Assembly (NCBI GenBank): GCA_021805405.1
Contig: JAJZFK010000137.1
Coordinates: 1 to 10,671 of the forward strand
DNA from: a bacterium
GTDB lineage: Bacteria > Armatimonadota > Chthonomonadetes > Chthonomonadales > Chthonomonadaceae
Direction of reading: 5' to 3'
DNA length: 10,671 nucleotides
Shown here: in pieces, positions 1 through 7,361 of the stretch
Numbering within the stretch: the stretch's first letter is position 1
Layout of the letters: each line of letters opens with the position of its first letter
Translations under genes and position numbers: made by a program
Notes under the pieces: generated by a model
What the model saw: only the letters and a program-made list of their open reading frames with translations
What the model was told of the DNA's origin: nothing
Databases searched by the model: none

Positions 1-310
1 AAGCTCGCCACTAAGTTCGCTAAGGGTATCCGCATCAGGATCGCCGTCTTCACTCACCAGCTCAATGTACGCGTCCAGGTCATCCAGGCTGCGCACTAGC
101 GCCTGAAAAGGCGCGATACCCTCGCGGAGTTTGCTCAGCTTTTGAAGAAGAACCTGTGCTGCAGCAGGATCATCCCACAGTTTGGGATCAGCCGACTGCT
201 CTTCCAGTTCAGTTATCGATTTGAGGACTTCTGTCGAGTCAAAGATGCCCTCCCAACTCTACCAGCCTGCGCCGCAAATCGCGCGCAGCACGGCGTAACT
301 CTTCAAGCAA
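1..310 (-). CDS. prfB: Peptide chain release factor 2, N-terminal part, +1 frameshifted (partial)
   Basis: RF2 recognises UGA and UAA stop codons and triggers peptide release on the ribosome. The first frame starts at TTG (310), reads MLEELRRAARDLRRRLVEL then GGHL, and stops at TGA (241-239) after 23 codons. Shifting +1 at CTT-TGA-C continues with DSTEVLKSITELEEQ, then a DPKLWDDPAAAQ stretch, and stays open to base 1 (80 more codons). The coiled-coil start and the 'DP.LWDDP..AQ' motif are typical of the RF2 N-terminal domain, and the break falls at the usual RF2 frameshift position. The TTG start is chosen because a TGA closes this frame just upstream and a GGAG lies 9 bases before it. The 3' remainder, including the SPF and GGQ motifs, lies outside the window. 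Plus-strand reading frames here are shadows. Confidence 0.93.
238..253 (-). promoter_or_regulatory. prfB: Programmed +1 ribosomal frameshift site of prfB
   Basis: On the minus strand the sequence is GGAGGG-CAT-CTT-TGA-C. A Shine-Dalgarno-like GGAGGG (253-248) sits three bases before the CTT slip codon (244-242), followed by in-frame TGA (241-239) and C. This is the classic RF2 autoregulatory layout: when RF2 is scarce the ribosome pauses at UGAC, slips from CUU to UUU, and reads on as GAC (Asp). Spacing and codon identity match the well-studied E. coli site, where CAT is TAT. RF2 levels are therefore probably set by feedback. Confidence 0.93.
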
Positions 311-319
311 TTTTAGATA

Positions 320-323
320 CTCC
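320..323 (-). promoter_or_regulatory. Ribosome binding site deciding the TTG start of prfB
   Basis: GGAG on the minus strand ends 9 bases before TTG (310-308). The only ATG nearby (335-333) is in another frame and gives a 10-codon ORF (MNQPGVSKIA) whose stop at 305-303 overlaps the prfB start region. TTG is therefore the best start in the prfB frame. Confidence 0.7.
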
Positions 324-356
324 TGGTTGATTCATCCGCATTACTCTCTGTGGCGC

Positions 357-365
357 ATTATACCA
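357..365 (-). promoter_or_regulatory. Extended -10 promoter for prfB
   Basis: The minus strand reads TGGTATAAT: a perfect TATAAT (362-357) preceded by a TG one base upstream, the extended -10 form. No good -35 hexamer lies 16-18 bases upstream, which extended -10 promoters tolerate. Transcription would start near 350, giving a leader of about 40 bases before the TTG start. It fires into prfB independently of the binding-protein gene upstream. Confidence 0.65.
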
Positions 366-378
366 CAGGCCCAATTTG

Positions 379-423
379 CGGCCCGTGCAGGCAAATGCGC
401 AATGAATGCGGGCTAACGGGCCG
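379..423. repeat. 8-bp inverted repeat between binding-protein gene and prfB
   Basis: CGGCCCGT (379-386) and ACGGGCCG (416-423) are perfect reverse complements around a 29-base loop. One arm covers the expected -35 position of the prfB promoter. There is no T-run after it on either strand, so it is not a standard intrinsic terminator. It could be an operator, a weak transcript-end structure for the upstream gene, or chance. Confidence 0.4.
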
Positions 424-465
424 TGACTTAACCACTGCCCGCGTCTCGTTGGAAGCAGGATAGTT

Positions 466-1479
466 TCAGTTAGACCGCTTTGAGGGAAACAGTACCTGCT
501 GCACTTCTGGAGTATTGAAGTTTTTCATGGTGACTACGGTAACGCCACTGTCTGAAAACCGCTTTGCTGCCGGCTTCTTGTTGATCGCATCAATTGCCGC
601 CATAACGCCTTCATAACCCATTTGATAGGGATTTTGCACCACCAGTGCCTGTAGGATTCCATCCTTAAGATCCGTAATCTCATCGTTAGAACCGTCAAAC
701 GAGACGACCTTTACCTTGCCCACTTTCCCGCTCTGCTTCAGAAAACTTGCTGCGCCCTGACCGCCAGGCTGGTTGGCCGCAAAGATGCCCGTAATGGCAG
801 GATTGCCCGTAAGCATATTAGTCGCCTGGTTAACTGCTTTGCCGGTATCACTATCATCATAGAGGGTGGCCACTACCTGAATGCCCGGGTATTTCTTGAT
901 ACCCTGCAGGAAGCCCTGAATTCGCTGGTCGTTAGAGGCTGCACCCTTAATGAAGCCCAGCACCCCAACCTTGCCGGTTCCACCCATCGCGGAAGCAAGC
1001 GCATCGGCAGCCTTCATTCCTGCTGCTACGTTGTCGGTAGCTATGTACTCATAGCTAGGGTCCTTTAACGGATTTAGACCAGAGTCTATAGTCACTACGG
1101 GGATACCCGCTTTCACTGCCTTCTCAGCCGGGGTTAGCAGCGCATTCTGATCACAGGCGGCTAGAACGATAGCGTTGACGCCCGCTGTTATCTCGTTGTT
1201 TACTACATCTACCTGGCCAGTGACATCGGTCTCCTGGGCTGGGCCGTTAAACACAATAGTTGCATTCTTCTTTGCGGCTGCGGCCTCAGCACCCAGTTTA
1301 ACTGTTAGCCAGTAGGAATTGGCAGTGCCTTTAGGTATTACTGCAATTTTGAGCGGGGTTCCGCTCGACGTACCAGCCGTGGGTGCACTTTGAGGCGTCG
1401 GCTTTGCACAGCCAGCCAGCAGTATGCCCAGGCCCACAATTCCTAGCGAGATCTTCCGCATCATTGAACGGGGGTACAT
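466..1479 (-). CDS. Ribose-type sugar ABC transporter substrate-binding lipoprotein
   Basis: This 337-residue protein looks like the periplasmic-binding-protein domain 4 group (RbsB-like), which captures sugars outside the membrane for an ABC importer. A signal peptide ends in the lipobox LLAGC, with lipidated Cys24, followed by a Ser/Thr/Pro/Gly linker to about residue 41. The mature part begins KIAVIPKG. By comparison with RbsB, likely ligand residues are D132 (IDSG), R186 (DQRIQGF), N236 (AANQ), D262 (FDGS) and Q282. Length is normal. The ATG at 1479 has AGGAG 8 bases upstream; an internal MM at residues 6-7 is a weaker alternative. No permease or ATPase gene is adjacent, so it is an orphan here and its partner must be elsewhere. 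The exact sugar cannot be told. Confidence 0.85.
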   Translation of the reverse strand: MYPRSMMRKISLGIVGLGILLAGCAKPTPQSAPTAGTSSGTPLKIAVIPKGTANSYWLTVKLGAEAAAAKKNATIVFNGPAQETDVTGQVDVVNNEITAGVNAIVLAACDQNALLTPAEKAVKAGIPVVTIDSGLNPLKDPSYEYIATDNVAAGMKAADALASAMGGTGKVGVLGFIKGAASNDQRIQGFLQGIKKYPGIQVVATLYDDSDTGKAVNQATNMLTGNPAITGIFAANQPGGQGAASFLKQSGKVGKVKVVSFDGSNDEITDLKDGILQALVVQNPYQMGYEGVMAAIDAINKKPAAKRFSDSGVTVVTMKNFNTPEVQQVLFPSKRSN

Positions 1480-1528
1480 AACAAACTCTCCTCTTAAATC
1501 AACGTATTTGTCTTACCTTGAGGAGAAT

Positions 1529-1560
1529 TTCACCAAAGCTGTACCAAAGTCCTTCACCAA
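1529..1560. promoter_or_regulatory. Spaced direct repeats upstream of the binding-protein gene
   Basis: TTCACCAA occurs at 1529-1536 and again at 1553-1560. ACCAAAG occurs at 1532-1538 and 1543-1549, 11 bases apart, about one helical turn. The cluster lies 50-81 bases before the start at 1479, where a regulator or promoter could sit. I see no clear -35/-10 pair. Operator function is only a guess. Confidence 0.25.
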
Positions 1561-1617
1561 TTGTAATATTTGGGCATTACGCGGAGAATTGCGAGGTTTG
1601 CTTGCAGTCATCAATAT

Positions 1618-3018
1618 CTAGTAGACTGATTGAGCTGGTTTTCCAAAACAGACCGTTTTATAAACCGACATCTCTTCCATTGCAAATCGAACCCCTTCCC
1701 GCCCCATACCGCTCTGTTTAATGCCACCGTACGGCATGAGGTCCGACCTGAAAGTGGTGGACTCGTTGATAATCACCGTACCCGCCTGTAACAGGCGAGC
1801 ACCCTCCATAGCCTCATCGTGATTAGTCGTCCATATTGCTGCGTTTAACCCGTATTCCGTGCTGTTTGCAATTTGAACGGCCTCACTAAACTGGTCATAG
1901 GTAATGAACATGACAATGGGCCCGAATGCCTCCTGGTGAACAGCCGGATGATCGCGAACTACTGCCGCTAGCACCGTGGGCTGGTAGACGCAGTCACCCA
2001 GTCGATTACCGCCGGTTAGTACCTGCGCGCCCGCTAGCCGCAGATCATCCACAAGCCGTTCCACGCGCTGGCACGCCTCGCTGGAGATGAGCGTACCCAC
2101 GTTGGTAGCCTCGCTGGCGGGGTCCCCAACAACAAGTCTGGAAGTCGCCGCGCTAACCAGGCTTACCAGGTTCGCCATAACAGAACGGTGAGCTATAACA
2201 CGCTGAACGCTTATGCATAGCTGCCCAGCTACCGCGAACGCACCGCGAACAATGGCAACCGCGGCCGCTTCCAGATTAGCAGAAGGCGTTACAACAAGCG
2301 GACTGTTTCCACCCAGCTCCAGGGAGACTTTCTTGAAACCCGCAGCCGCTGGCAGCGCCACCCCCACTTCACGGCTTCCGGTAAACGAAACCATCGCTAT
2401 GCCTGGGTGACGGACTACCGCCGCGCCTACCTCTTCTCCCAGGCCGGTGCACACCACAAGCGCGTTGCCAGGAATGCCAGCTTCTACCAGCAACTTGCAC
2501 ATGAGCAGTGAGCTAAGCGGCGTCTGTTCTGCGGGTTTTAACACAACGCTGTTACCTGCGGCTAGCGCAGGCGCGATCTTGTGCGCAGCCAGTGCCAGCG
2601 GCACATTCCACGGGGTAATCGCACCAATAACGCCGCGCGGTTCTCGCATGCAGTAGCCTAGCATTCCTGCGCCGTTTGGTAGTGCGTCCAGTGCCAGCAC
2701 GTCCCCCGTGGGCCCAACAAGCTCTGCAGCCGCAAGCTCGAAAATCGAAGCTGCACGCTCCACTTCGGCACGGGTTTCCCGAATGGTTTTACCAGATTCG
2801 CTAGTCAGGAGTGCGCTCAACTCCGCCCTGTGCTCCATCAGACGGCCCGCTGAAGCGGCCAGCATCCTTCGGCGCTCGTGCAGGGTGGTAGTGCGCATCT
2901 CGGCAGCACCTAGAGCGGCGGTCTCCACGCGGCGGTTGAGATCATCAACATGGCAGCAGGGCACCTCCCCAACCACCTCACCAGTGTAAGGATTATGAAC
3001 GGTTAGTACGTTAGTCAT
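1618..3018 (-). CDS. NAD(P)-dependent aldehyde dehydrogenase, lactaldehyde-dehydrogenase-like
   Basis: This is a soluble ALDH-superfamily enzyme of 466 residues, close to the usual length, that should oxidise an aldehyde to its acid with NAD(P)+. Visible hallmarks in order: ITPWNVP with N138; KPAEQTP with K161 for cofactor binding; SFTGS (211-215); SLELGGNSP with general-base E234; GQLCISVQR with catalytic C268; EAFGP with E363 and F365; and near the C-terminus TTFRSDLMPYGGIKQSG. The last motif and the NPYTGEVVGEVP start fit the lactaldehyde/phosphonoacetaldehyde-like branch, but substrate cannot be assigned. All catalytic residues are present, so it should be active. The ATG at 3018 lies inside the end of the glycosidase gene (8-base overlap) with AGGAG 10 bases upstream, indicating co-transcription and probable translational coupling. 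Confidence 0.92.
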   Translation of the reverse strand: MTNVLTVHNPYTGEVVGEVPCCHVDDLNRRVETAALGAAEMRTTTLHERRRMLAASAGRLMEHRAELSALLTSESGKTIRETRAEVERAASIFELAAAELVGPTGDVLALDALPNGAGMLGYCMREPRGVIGAITPWNVPLALAAHKIAPALAAGNSVVLKPAEQTPLSSLLMCKLLVEAGIPGNALVVCTGLGEEVGAAVVRHPGIAMVSFTGSREVGVALPAAAGFKKVSLELGGNSPLVVTPSANLEAAAVAIVRGAFAVAGQLCISVQRVIAHRSVMANLVSLVSAATSRLVVGDPASEATNVGTLISSEACQRVERLVDDLRLAGAQVLTGGNRLGDCVYQPTVLAAVVRDHPAVHQEAFGPIVMFITYDQFSEAVQIANSTEYGLNAAIWTTNHDEAMEGARLLQAGTVIINESTTFRSDLMPYGGIKQSGMGREGVRFAMEEMSVYKTVCFGKPAQSVY

Positions 3019-4465
3019 TCGCGGGAAGCTCCTTCGCCATGCTAGAAGTGCTAACGACTACAGCTTTCGGCGAAGTCACGATGACAGTCACGCTCCACGG
3101 CGGAAGCTGTATATTAGGCACAACGCCATTCACCACTCCGGTGCCTGCCACCACCTGCATATTCTTGTCGCCAGTGGTCTGGTAAACGGTGGCAAAGTTA
3201 CCCGTAACACCCGCCAGGTTCATGTTGAGAGTGGTTGCATGATGGGGGTTCACGAGTACCACTGTCATTCCATTGTGGGTCTCGAAAGCCGCAGCGTTCA
3301 TCCAAATTCTACTCGAAGTATTAAAATCTGGGTCATTGCTCGTCACGGGATGGCAAACAGATCCTGGCGGCACGTTTGTAAATATCTTCTGCAAAACATA
3401 AAATAACGGGTACTTCGTATACCTCCCGTCATCGGACATCAGCACCTCGTTGCGTGCAATTCCTGGTGCGTAACCATCCCACCAAAACCAGTAGTTGTTT
3501 TGTACGCACTCCATGTCGGAGCAGAGCCTCCGTGCGGACATCACTGCTATATCGATGAGGGGCGTATTCTTCTCACCGTTTTCTATGTAGCTGTACTCTG
3601 TCATCCATTTGTCTTTGTGCCACAGGTTACAGCTAGCAGCCCACTGCTCTAGATAGTTTACAGTACCGCCCCAGTTGTAGCTGTGCGACGAGCAGCCCCA
3701 AATTGCGTTCCTGAGAGCTGGGTTCGTGCGAAATACCGGAAAACCGTTTCCACCAAGAAAGGCGAGGCTGCATCCCCAGTTCTTTCCGGTATCATAGGAA
3801 CCATCTTCTGGCCCCAGCAGCTTCACAGATCTAAAGCCACTCTGGTCCAGCTTCCGTCGTAACTCCAGAACAACCCGATAATACTGGGTGTAGTCAAAGT
3901 TGTTCTGGTTAACAAAATGCATGCTGTCGTAGGTAGCTGTGTTTGTTGGCTCGTTTTGAAGGGTAATTGCGATAGGAAGCGGCAGGTGCTTTTGCCAAAT
4001 AAACTTGCAGATGTTGACAAAATAGCTGGTAAACGCTCCCTCCCGATCTTCTCGCAGGTCCGCCGAAGCGACAATAGCGGGGTATTTCATGCCCACAGCG
4101 GGTGACCACGAACACAAAATGTACCGCAGACCAAAACTATGAAGGCTGGTAATCTTTTTGCAAAGGTCATCCATTGCAGCCGGGTTAACAGCTCCCAAAT
4201 CGTTAAGACCGTCATTGTGATCCAGGTATATTCTGTCGACGGTCATACCAAGCTCGCCGTAAAATGCCCGTGTTACCTCGGCAGGCACAGTGGCTGCCGC
4301 AAAAAACGAATTGCATCCCCACCCCTTCACAGTCTGCAGAGGAGAAGGAGACACGGTAAGCGTGTCGTGCTGTGCGTAAGCGGTTTTACAGTAGAGCGAA
4401 CACAACAGGATTGCGGCCGCAATGGCCGTATATAAGCCACGATTTTCCCGGGTAAAAAAGGGCAT
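3011..4465 (-). CDS. Secreted GH30-like glycoside hydrolase
   Basis: This 484-residue exported enzyme probably cleaves a beta-linked polysaccharide or oligosaccharide. A signal peptide ends in AYA|Q (after residue 31). The mature part has the GH30/clan A pattern: QTVKGWGCNSF near 44-54, CSWSPAVGMKYP (118-129), QNEP with likely acid/base E172, SSHSYNW (259-265), WMTEYSY with likely nucleophile E290, and NYWFWW (324-329). It closes with a beta-rich C-terminal domain (about 397-466) ending in the LPPWSVTVIV strand typical of the GH30 side domain. Specificity (xylan, beta-1,6-galactan, beta-1,6-glucan) cannot be read. The start at 4465 has a modest GAGG 10 bases upstream. It is first in a two-gene unit with the dehydrogenase. 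The 139-base upstream spacer shows no clear promoter. Confidence 0.82.
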   Translation of the reverse strand: MPFFTRENRGLYTAIAAAILLCSLYCKTAYAQHDTLTVSPSPLQTVKGWGCNSFFAAATVPAEVTRAFYGELGMTVDRIYLDHNDGLNDLGAVNPAAMDDLCKKITSLHSFGLRYILCSWSPAVGMKYPAIVASADLREDREGAFTSYFVNICKFIWQKHLPLPIAITLQNEPTNTATYDSMHFVNQNNFDYTQYYRVVLELRRKLDQSGFRSVKLLGPEDGSYDTGKNWGCSLAFLGGNGFPVFRTNPALRNAIWGCSSHSYNWGGTVNYLEQWAASCNLWHKDKWMTEYSYIENGEKNTPLIDIAVMSARRLCSDMECVQNNYWFWWDGYAPGIARNEVLMSDDGRYTKYPLFYVLQKIFTNVPPGSVCHPVTSNDPDFNTSSRIWMNAAAFETHNGMTVVLVNPHHATTLNMNLAGVTGNFATVYQTTGDKNMQVVAGTGVVNGVVPNIQLPPWSVTVIVTSPKAVVVSTSSMAKELPAND

Positions 4466-4604
4466 AATTGAACGGCCTCTTTCTTAAATTTGCACAGACT
4501 GTCGGATTCACTTTACCCTTGCATTCAACCAGCCTGCACCTGTGCCAAATGCGATCGTGATGCGCGGTGCGAAGTAGCATGAGTAGGAATACTTACGCGG
4601 TGAT

Positions 4605-5495
4605 TTACTGCCCAGGCCGACTTGCGATATCCAGCGACACCAGCGGCTCTCCAAAACAGAAACAGACACCATACGGATCCTGAGCAAAAAAGACACGGTA
4701 CTGCTCATCATTGTGCGTCTGCACTGCTATGGACGATGGCTGCAGTTTCGCAACGTTCAGTTCCGTGTAAAGTGCGTCAATGTTAGTGACTGAAAAGTAG
4801 CAGCTAGCCTGTTCAGGATCGAGGTCATTTACTTCCAGCCCAATTTCAGCGTCGTCACGCTGTATAATAGCACGCCGTTCGGATTGCTCTTTTACATTAA
4901 ATGCGAACACGTTTGTATAAAACGCAACGGCCGGCCCAAGCGTTTTTACCGGCAGCCGTGATATATCAGTTGCACCAATTGGATAGGCAGCGTGAAATGT
5001 GGGTAGTTGTGAATTGGTATTCATTCCCCACCACGGCTCAGTAACCAAACACTCTTCCAGCCAGGCGCGCTGGCGCTCATTGGCTATGTGGCTTCCCAGT
5101 TCTCGCGCTAGCTTGTGGTGGTACGCAAACTGTTGTCGGTCGCCTAGGGCGGCATAGGCACGTGCCAGTGCCTCGTGAGCAAACGGGAGGTCCCAATCTG
5201 CTGCGCCCTCTGAGCCGCACGTTTCAAAACACTGCCGCGCGTGAAACAGCGCGGCATCGCCAAACTTCAGCAGTGCATTTACGCGCGATACCTGCCACTC
5301 GCCTCGGCTTACGTTAACTGGGGTACCTACTTCGCCCCAGTGGTAACGCGATGCATGGGCTTCGTGAAGCATTTGAGCGTCATCACTTGGGGCACGGTCC
5401 GTTTTCTCCATTAAGTCCCAAGTGTGATTGAAAAGCTCCTTAGCAAAGGACCGCTGAATATTCGCTCGCGTTGTTGCATCGGCATCTTCTAGCAT
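4605..5495 (-). CDS. Helical-repeat plus glyoxalase/VOC-like two-domain protein
   Basis: This is a 296-residue protein with no signal peptide, so probably cytoplasmic. The N-terminal half (about 1-155) is helical. Motifs HWGEVGTPVN, RGEWQVSRVNALLKFGD, ALFHARQCFE and AHEALARAYAALGD look like TPR-type helix pairs and are shared, from memory, with an uncharacterised bacterial domain. The C-terminal half (about 172-287) resembles a glyoxalase/bleomycin-resistance (VOC) fold: LPVKTLGPAVAFYTNVFAF at its start and DPYGVCFCFGEPL at its end. The usual VOC metal ligands are not all evident, so enzyme activity is uncertain; ligand binding is equally possible. The start at 5495 has AGGAG 7 bases upstream, a strong site. 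It lies downstream of the TPM-like array in the same direction with a 177-base gap. Confidence 0.75.
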   Translation of the reverse strand: MLEDADATTRANIQRSFAKELFNHTWDLMEKTDRAPSDDAQMLHEAHASRYHWGEVGTPVNVSRGEWQVSRVNALLKFGDAALFHARQCFETCGSEGAADWDLPFAHEALARAYAALGDRQQFAYHHKLARELGSHIANERQRAWLEECLVTEPWWGMNTNSQLPTFHAAYPIGATDISRLPVKTLGPAVAFYTNVFAFNVKEQSERRAIIQRDDAEIGLEVNDLDPEQASCYFSVTNIDALYTELNVAKLQPSSIAVQTHNDEQYRVFFAQDPYGVCFCFGEPLVSLDIASRPGQ

Positions 5496-5562
5496 CTATT
5501 TGCTCCTCGCATACACTCCAGTTATGTATGCGTTCTTGTATTCGCACTGCCGCATGCACGGC

Positions 5563-5590
5563 GTTATACACACATCGAAGTTACGGCAAA
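5563..5590 (-). promoter_or_regulatory. Possible sigma-70 promoter for the VOC-like gene
   Basis: TTTGCC (5590-5585) and TATAAC (5568-5563) are separated by 16 bases on the minus strand. Transcription would begin near 5556, leaving a leader of about 60 bases. The -10 is good and the -35 is weak, so this is tentative. Confidence 0.35.
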
Positions 5591-5672
5591 CTAATGAAGG
5601 GACTGCCGAAATGCTACGGCAATTCGGTGAATAATGATAGTGTCGTTAAGTAGAATAATCAGCAAAGTTTGG

Positions 5673-7322
5673 TTACCAATCGCTTCCACCAGTGTCCTGA
5701 TCACCGAAGTCTACGCCGCCAGTTTCCTGATCACCGAAGTCTACGCCGCCAGTGTCCTGATCACCGAAGTCTACGCCGCCAGTGTCCTGATTACCGAAGT
5801 CTACACCACCAGTGTCCTGATTACCGAAGTCTTCACCACCAGTGTCCTGATTACCGAAGTCTACACCACCAGTGTCCTGATTATCGAAGTTATTCATTCC
5901 TGTGTCGAACTGGTTGCCTATAAACGGATCAGCAGTAAAACCACCCGCGGAATCGACGAAAACAGGGTAAGGAATTGGGTCACTGTAGTTGTTCATTAGT
6001 GAACCGAGGATGAAGCCCGAGGTGAAGCCGCCATCGCCGTAAGTAATAGGGCTGTAATATGGCGTGCTTCCATAGTAGTCCCGGTAAGGATCGTATCCAG
6101 GAGCTCGATACCAAGGCATGGGGCTTCCATTTACCGGTACGGTGCGAATCTGTGGGGTTGCACCCTGCTGCACGATGCGCACATCCTCGGCGCAGGCGAG
6201 CACCTTGCGGCGCTGTCCGTTGAGAACAATCGTTATCGGAGTAAGGTCTGATAGGCGCGAGGGACGTGAGCAGAAAAAGCAAGCTGCCCTTTCAGCCTGC
6301 GGTATGTAGTCCACATTTGGATCGTCAACTGCGGCTGCAAGCTGTGCCGTTCCGCCTGGTACCCCCTTGAAATCGGTACCGTCTACGGCTACTGCCACGC
6401 CGGTACCACCAGTTGCGCGATCAATGGCGCTCTTGCACTCTGCCATCGACTTACTGGCGAGCTCGAGCAGAGCCTGAGCACGCGCAACGTCGTCAACAGT
6501 AGAATTCGGTACGCTCATTGCCTGCTGATTATACTCTGCGGCGTTGGCACGGGCCTCGCGAGCCTTCGTGGCATCTGCTGATTCTGGCAGGAGGTCCAGG
6601 TAGTTATCCGCATAGGTGATACTATTCACCACCTGTTCATGAAGCCTGCGCACTTGCTGTCGTGCTAACATTAGCTCGCGATTCCGTTGCCGAACACGCT
6701 TGAAGCCATTCACGAGAACCACCAGGATGACGATAATCAACAGCGCTGCAATCACAGTAGAAAACCCTCCAGAAGTTGTGCCGGGCTGTTGCCCAGACGA
6801 ATCATTACTGGCCGCATCGCCGCCAGTACTTACACTCTGCTGCTCCAAGTCAGCCAGTGAGGCAACCGTCTTGTTGAGCCCCTCAGCCGGAGAGGCTTTA
6901 AGCGCCTTGACATTCGCGCGTAACACGGAGTCAATCTGCGAGGGATCCAGGGCAGTTGTTGAGAGCGAGATGCCGTGCGGCGTCAACACAATCAGCATTC
7001 CTTTGCCAAGGCCCAACCACGAATGTAATGCGTGTGTGTAGCCATCTCTCGTTTGAAAGACCCGGCCATCTGCAGGCAGATCCGGTACTACGGCTACTTT
7101 TAGCGGGAAACCTGCTGGGTGACTCTTAGCAAGCTTCACGAGCCTCGATTGGTCCACCGAACTTAACAAATTGCCTTTTACAACCACGTCCTGGGTTCGC
7201 AGTAACTGTGCGAGCGGATCGCGATTGAACACCGAGGAGTATCTGGACTGGGCGATGGCTGCGCGCCCTACCAGGGAATATATCAGAATGAGGGCCAACC
7301 AAACAGGTCTGCTTCGTGGCAT
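5673..7322 (-). CDS. TPM-like membrane-anchored protein A with repeat tail
   Basis: This is a 549-residue exported membrane protein of unknown role. Layout: signal peptide ending AIA|Q25; mature start QSRYSSVFNRD; TPM-like domain (about 50-160) with FPLKVAVVPDLP, THALHSWLGLGKGMLIVL and PHGISLSTTAL; low-complexity linker; transmembrane helix about 187-206; basic helical segment (208-305); cysteine module with CFFC (348-351) and C377 in VLACAED; YRAPGYDPYRDYY region; then a 10-residue repeat tail (about 475-544) ending GGSDW. The W-terminated Gly-rich tail recalls YgcG-type TPM proteins. The topology suggests an outside TPM domain and a cytoplasmic cysteine module, by inference. Start: GGGAG 6 bases before ATG 7322. 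It is the last of three tandem paralogs. TPM family members include phosphatase-like and membrane-assembly proteins; no function can be assigned here. Confidence 0.8.
   Translation of the reverse strand: MPRSRPVWLALILIYSLVGRAAIAQSRYSSVFNRDPLAQLLRTQDVVVKGNLLSSVDQSRLVKLAKSHPAGFPLKVAVVPDLPADGRVFQTRDGYTHALHSWLGLGKGMLIVLTPHGISLSTTALDPSQIDSVLRANVKALKASPAEGLNKTVASLADLEQQSVSTGGDAASNDSSGQQPGTTSGGFSTVIAALLIIVILVVLVNGFKRVRQRNRELMLARQQVRRLHEQVVNSITYADNYLDLLPESADATKAREARANAAEYNQQAMSVPNSTVDDVARAQALLELASKSMAECKSAIDRATGGTGVAVAVDGTDFKGVPGGTAQLAAAVDDPNVDYIPQAERAACFFCSRPSRLSDLTPITIVLNGQRRKVLACAEDVRIVQQGATPQIRTVPVNGSPMPWYRAPGYDPYRDYYGSTPYYSPITYGDGGFTSGFILGSLMNNYSDPIPYPVFVDSAGGFTADPFIGNQFDTGMNNFDNQDTGGVDFGNQDTGGEDFGNQDTGGVDFGNQDTGGVDFGDQDTGGVDFGDQETGGVDFGDQDTGGSDW
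5691..5900 (-). repeat. 30-bp tandem repeat, seven units, encoding GGVDFG(N/D)QDT
   Basis: Seven in-frame 30-base units begin at 5691, 5721, 5751, 5781, 5811, 5841 and 5871. Units 1-3 (nearest the stop codon) encode FGDQ and use GGC-GGC; units 4-6 encode FGNQ and use GGT-GGT; unit 7 is degenerate (GMNNFDNQDT). Units 1 and 3 are identical, as are 4 and 6; the middle unit of each trio has a single substitution (T to E codon change D-to-E in unit 2, V-to-E in unit 5). This indicates recent copying inside gene A. Confidence 0.95.
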
Positions 7323-7361
7323 TTAGTGCTCCCTTGCGAAAACTTGATACCCGCTATCTCG

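Noticed and set aside
142..330. Plus-strand ORF of 62 codons.
   Set aside because: It is antisense to prfB, whose two frames joined by a classic frameshift site explain the region far better.
303..335. ATG at 335 as the prfB start.
   Set aside because: It is in a different frame and stops after 10 codons; prfB fits the TTG at 310.
5593..5625. TGCCG...CGGCA hairpin downstream of gene A as terminator.
   Set aside because: The stem is only 5 bp and no T-run follows on the minus strand.
5691..5900. CRISPR array.
   Set aside because: Units are contiguous with no unique spacers and encode a protein repeat in frame.
5634..5999. Plus-strand ORF rich in repeated LITEVYAAS / LITEVYTTS units.
   Set aside because: It is the antisense reading of the 30-bp repeat in gene A; the repeat length keeps any frame open, and the minus frame has a signal peptide and paralogs.
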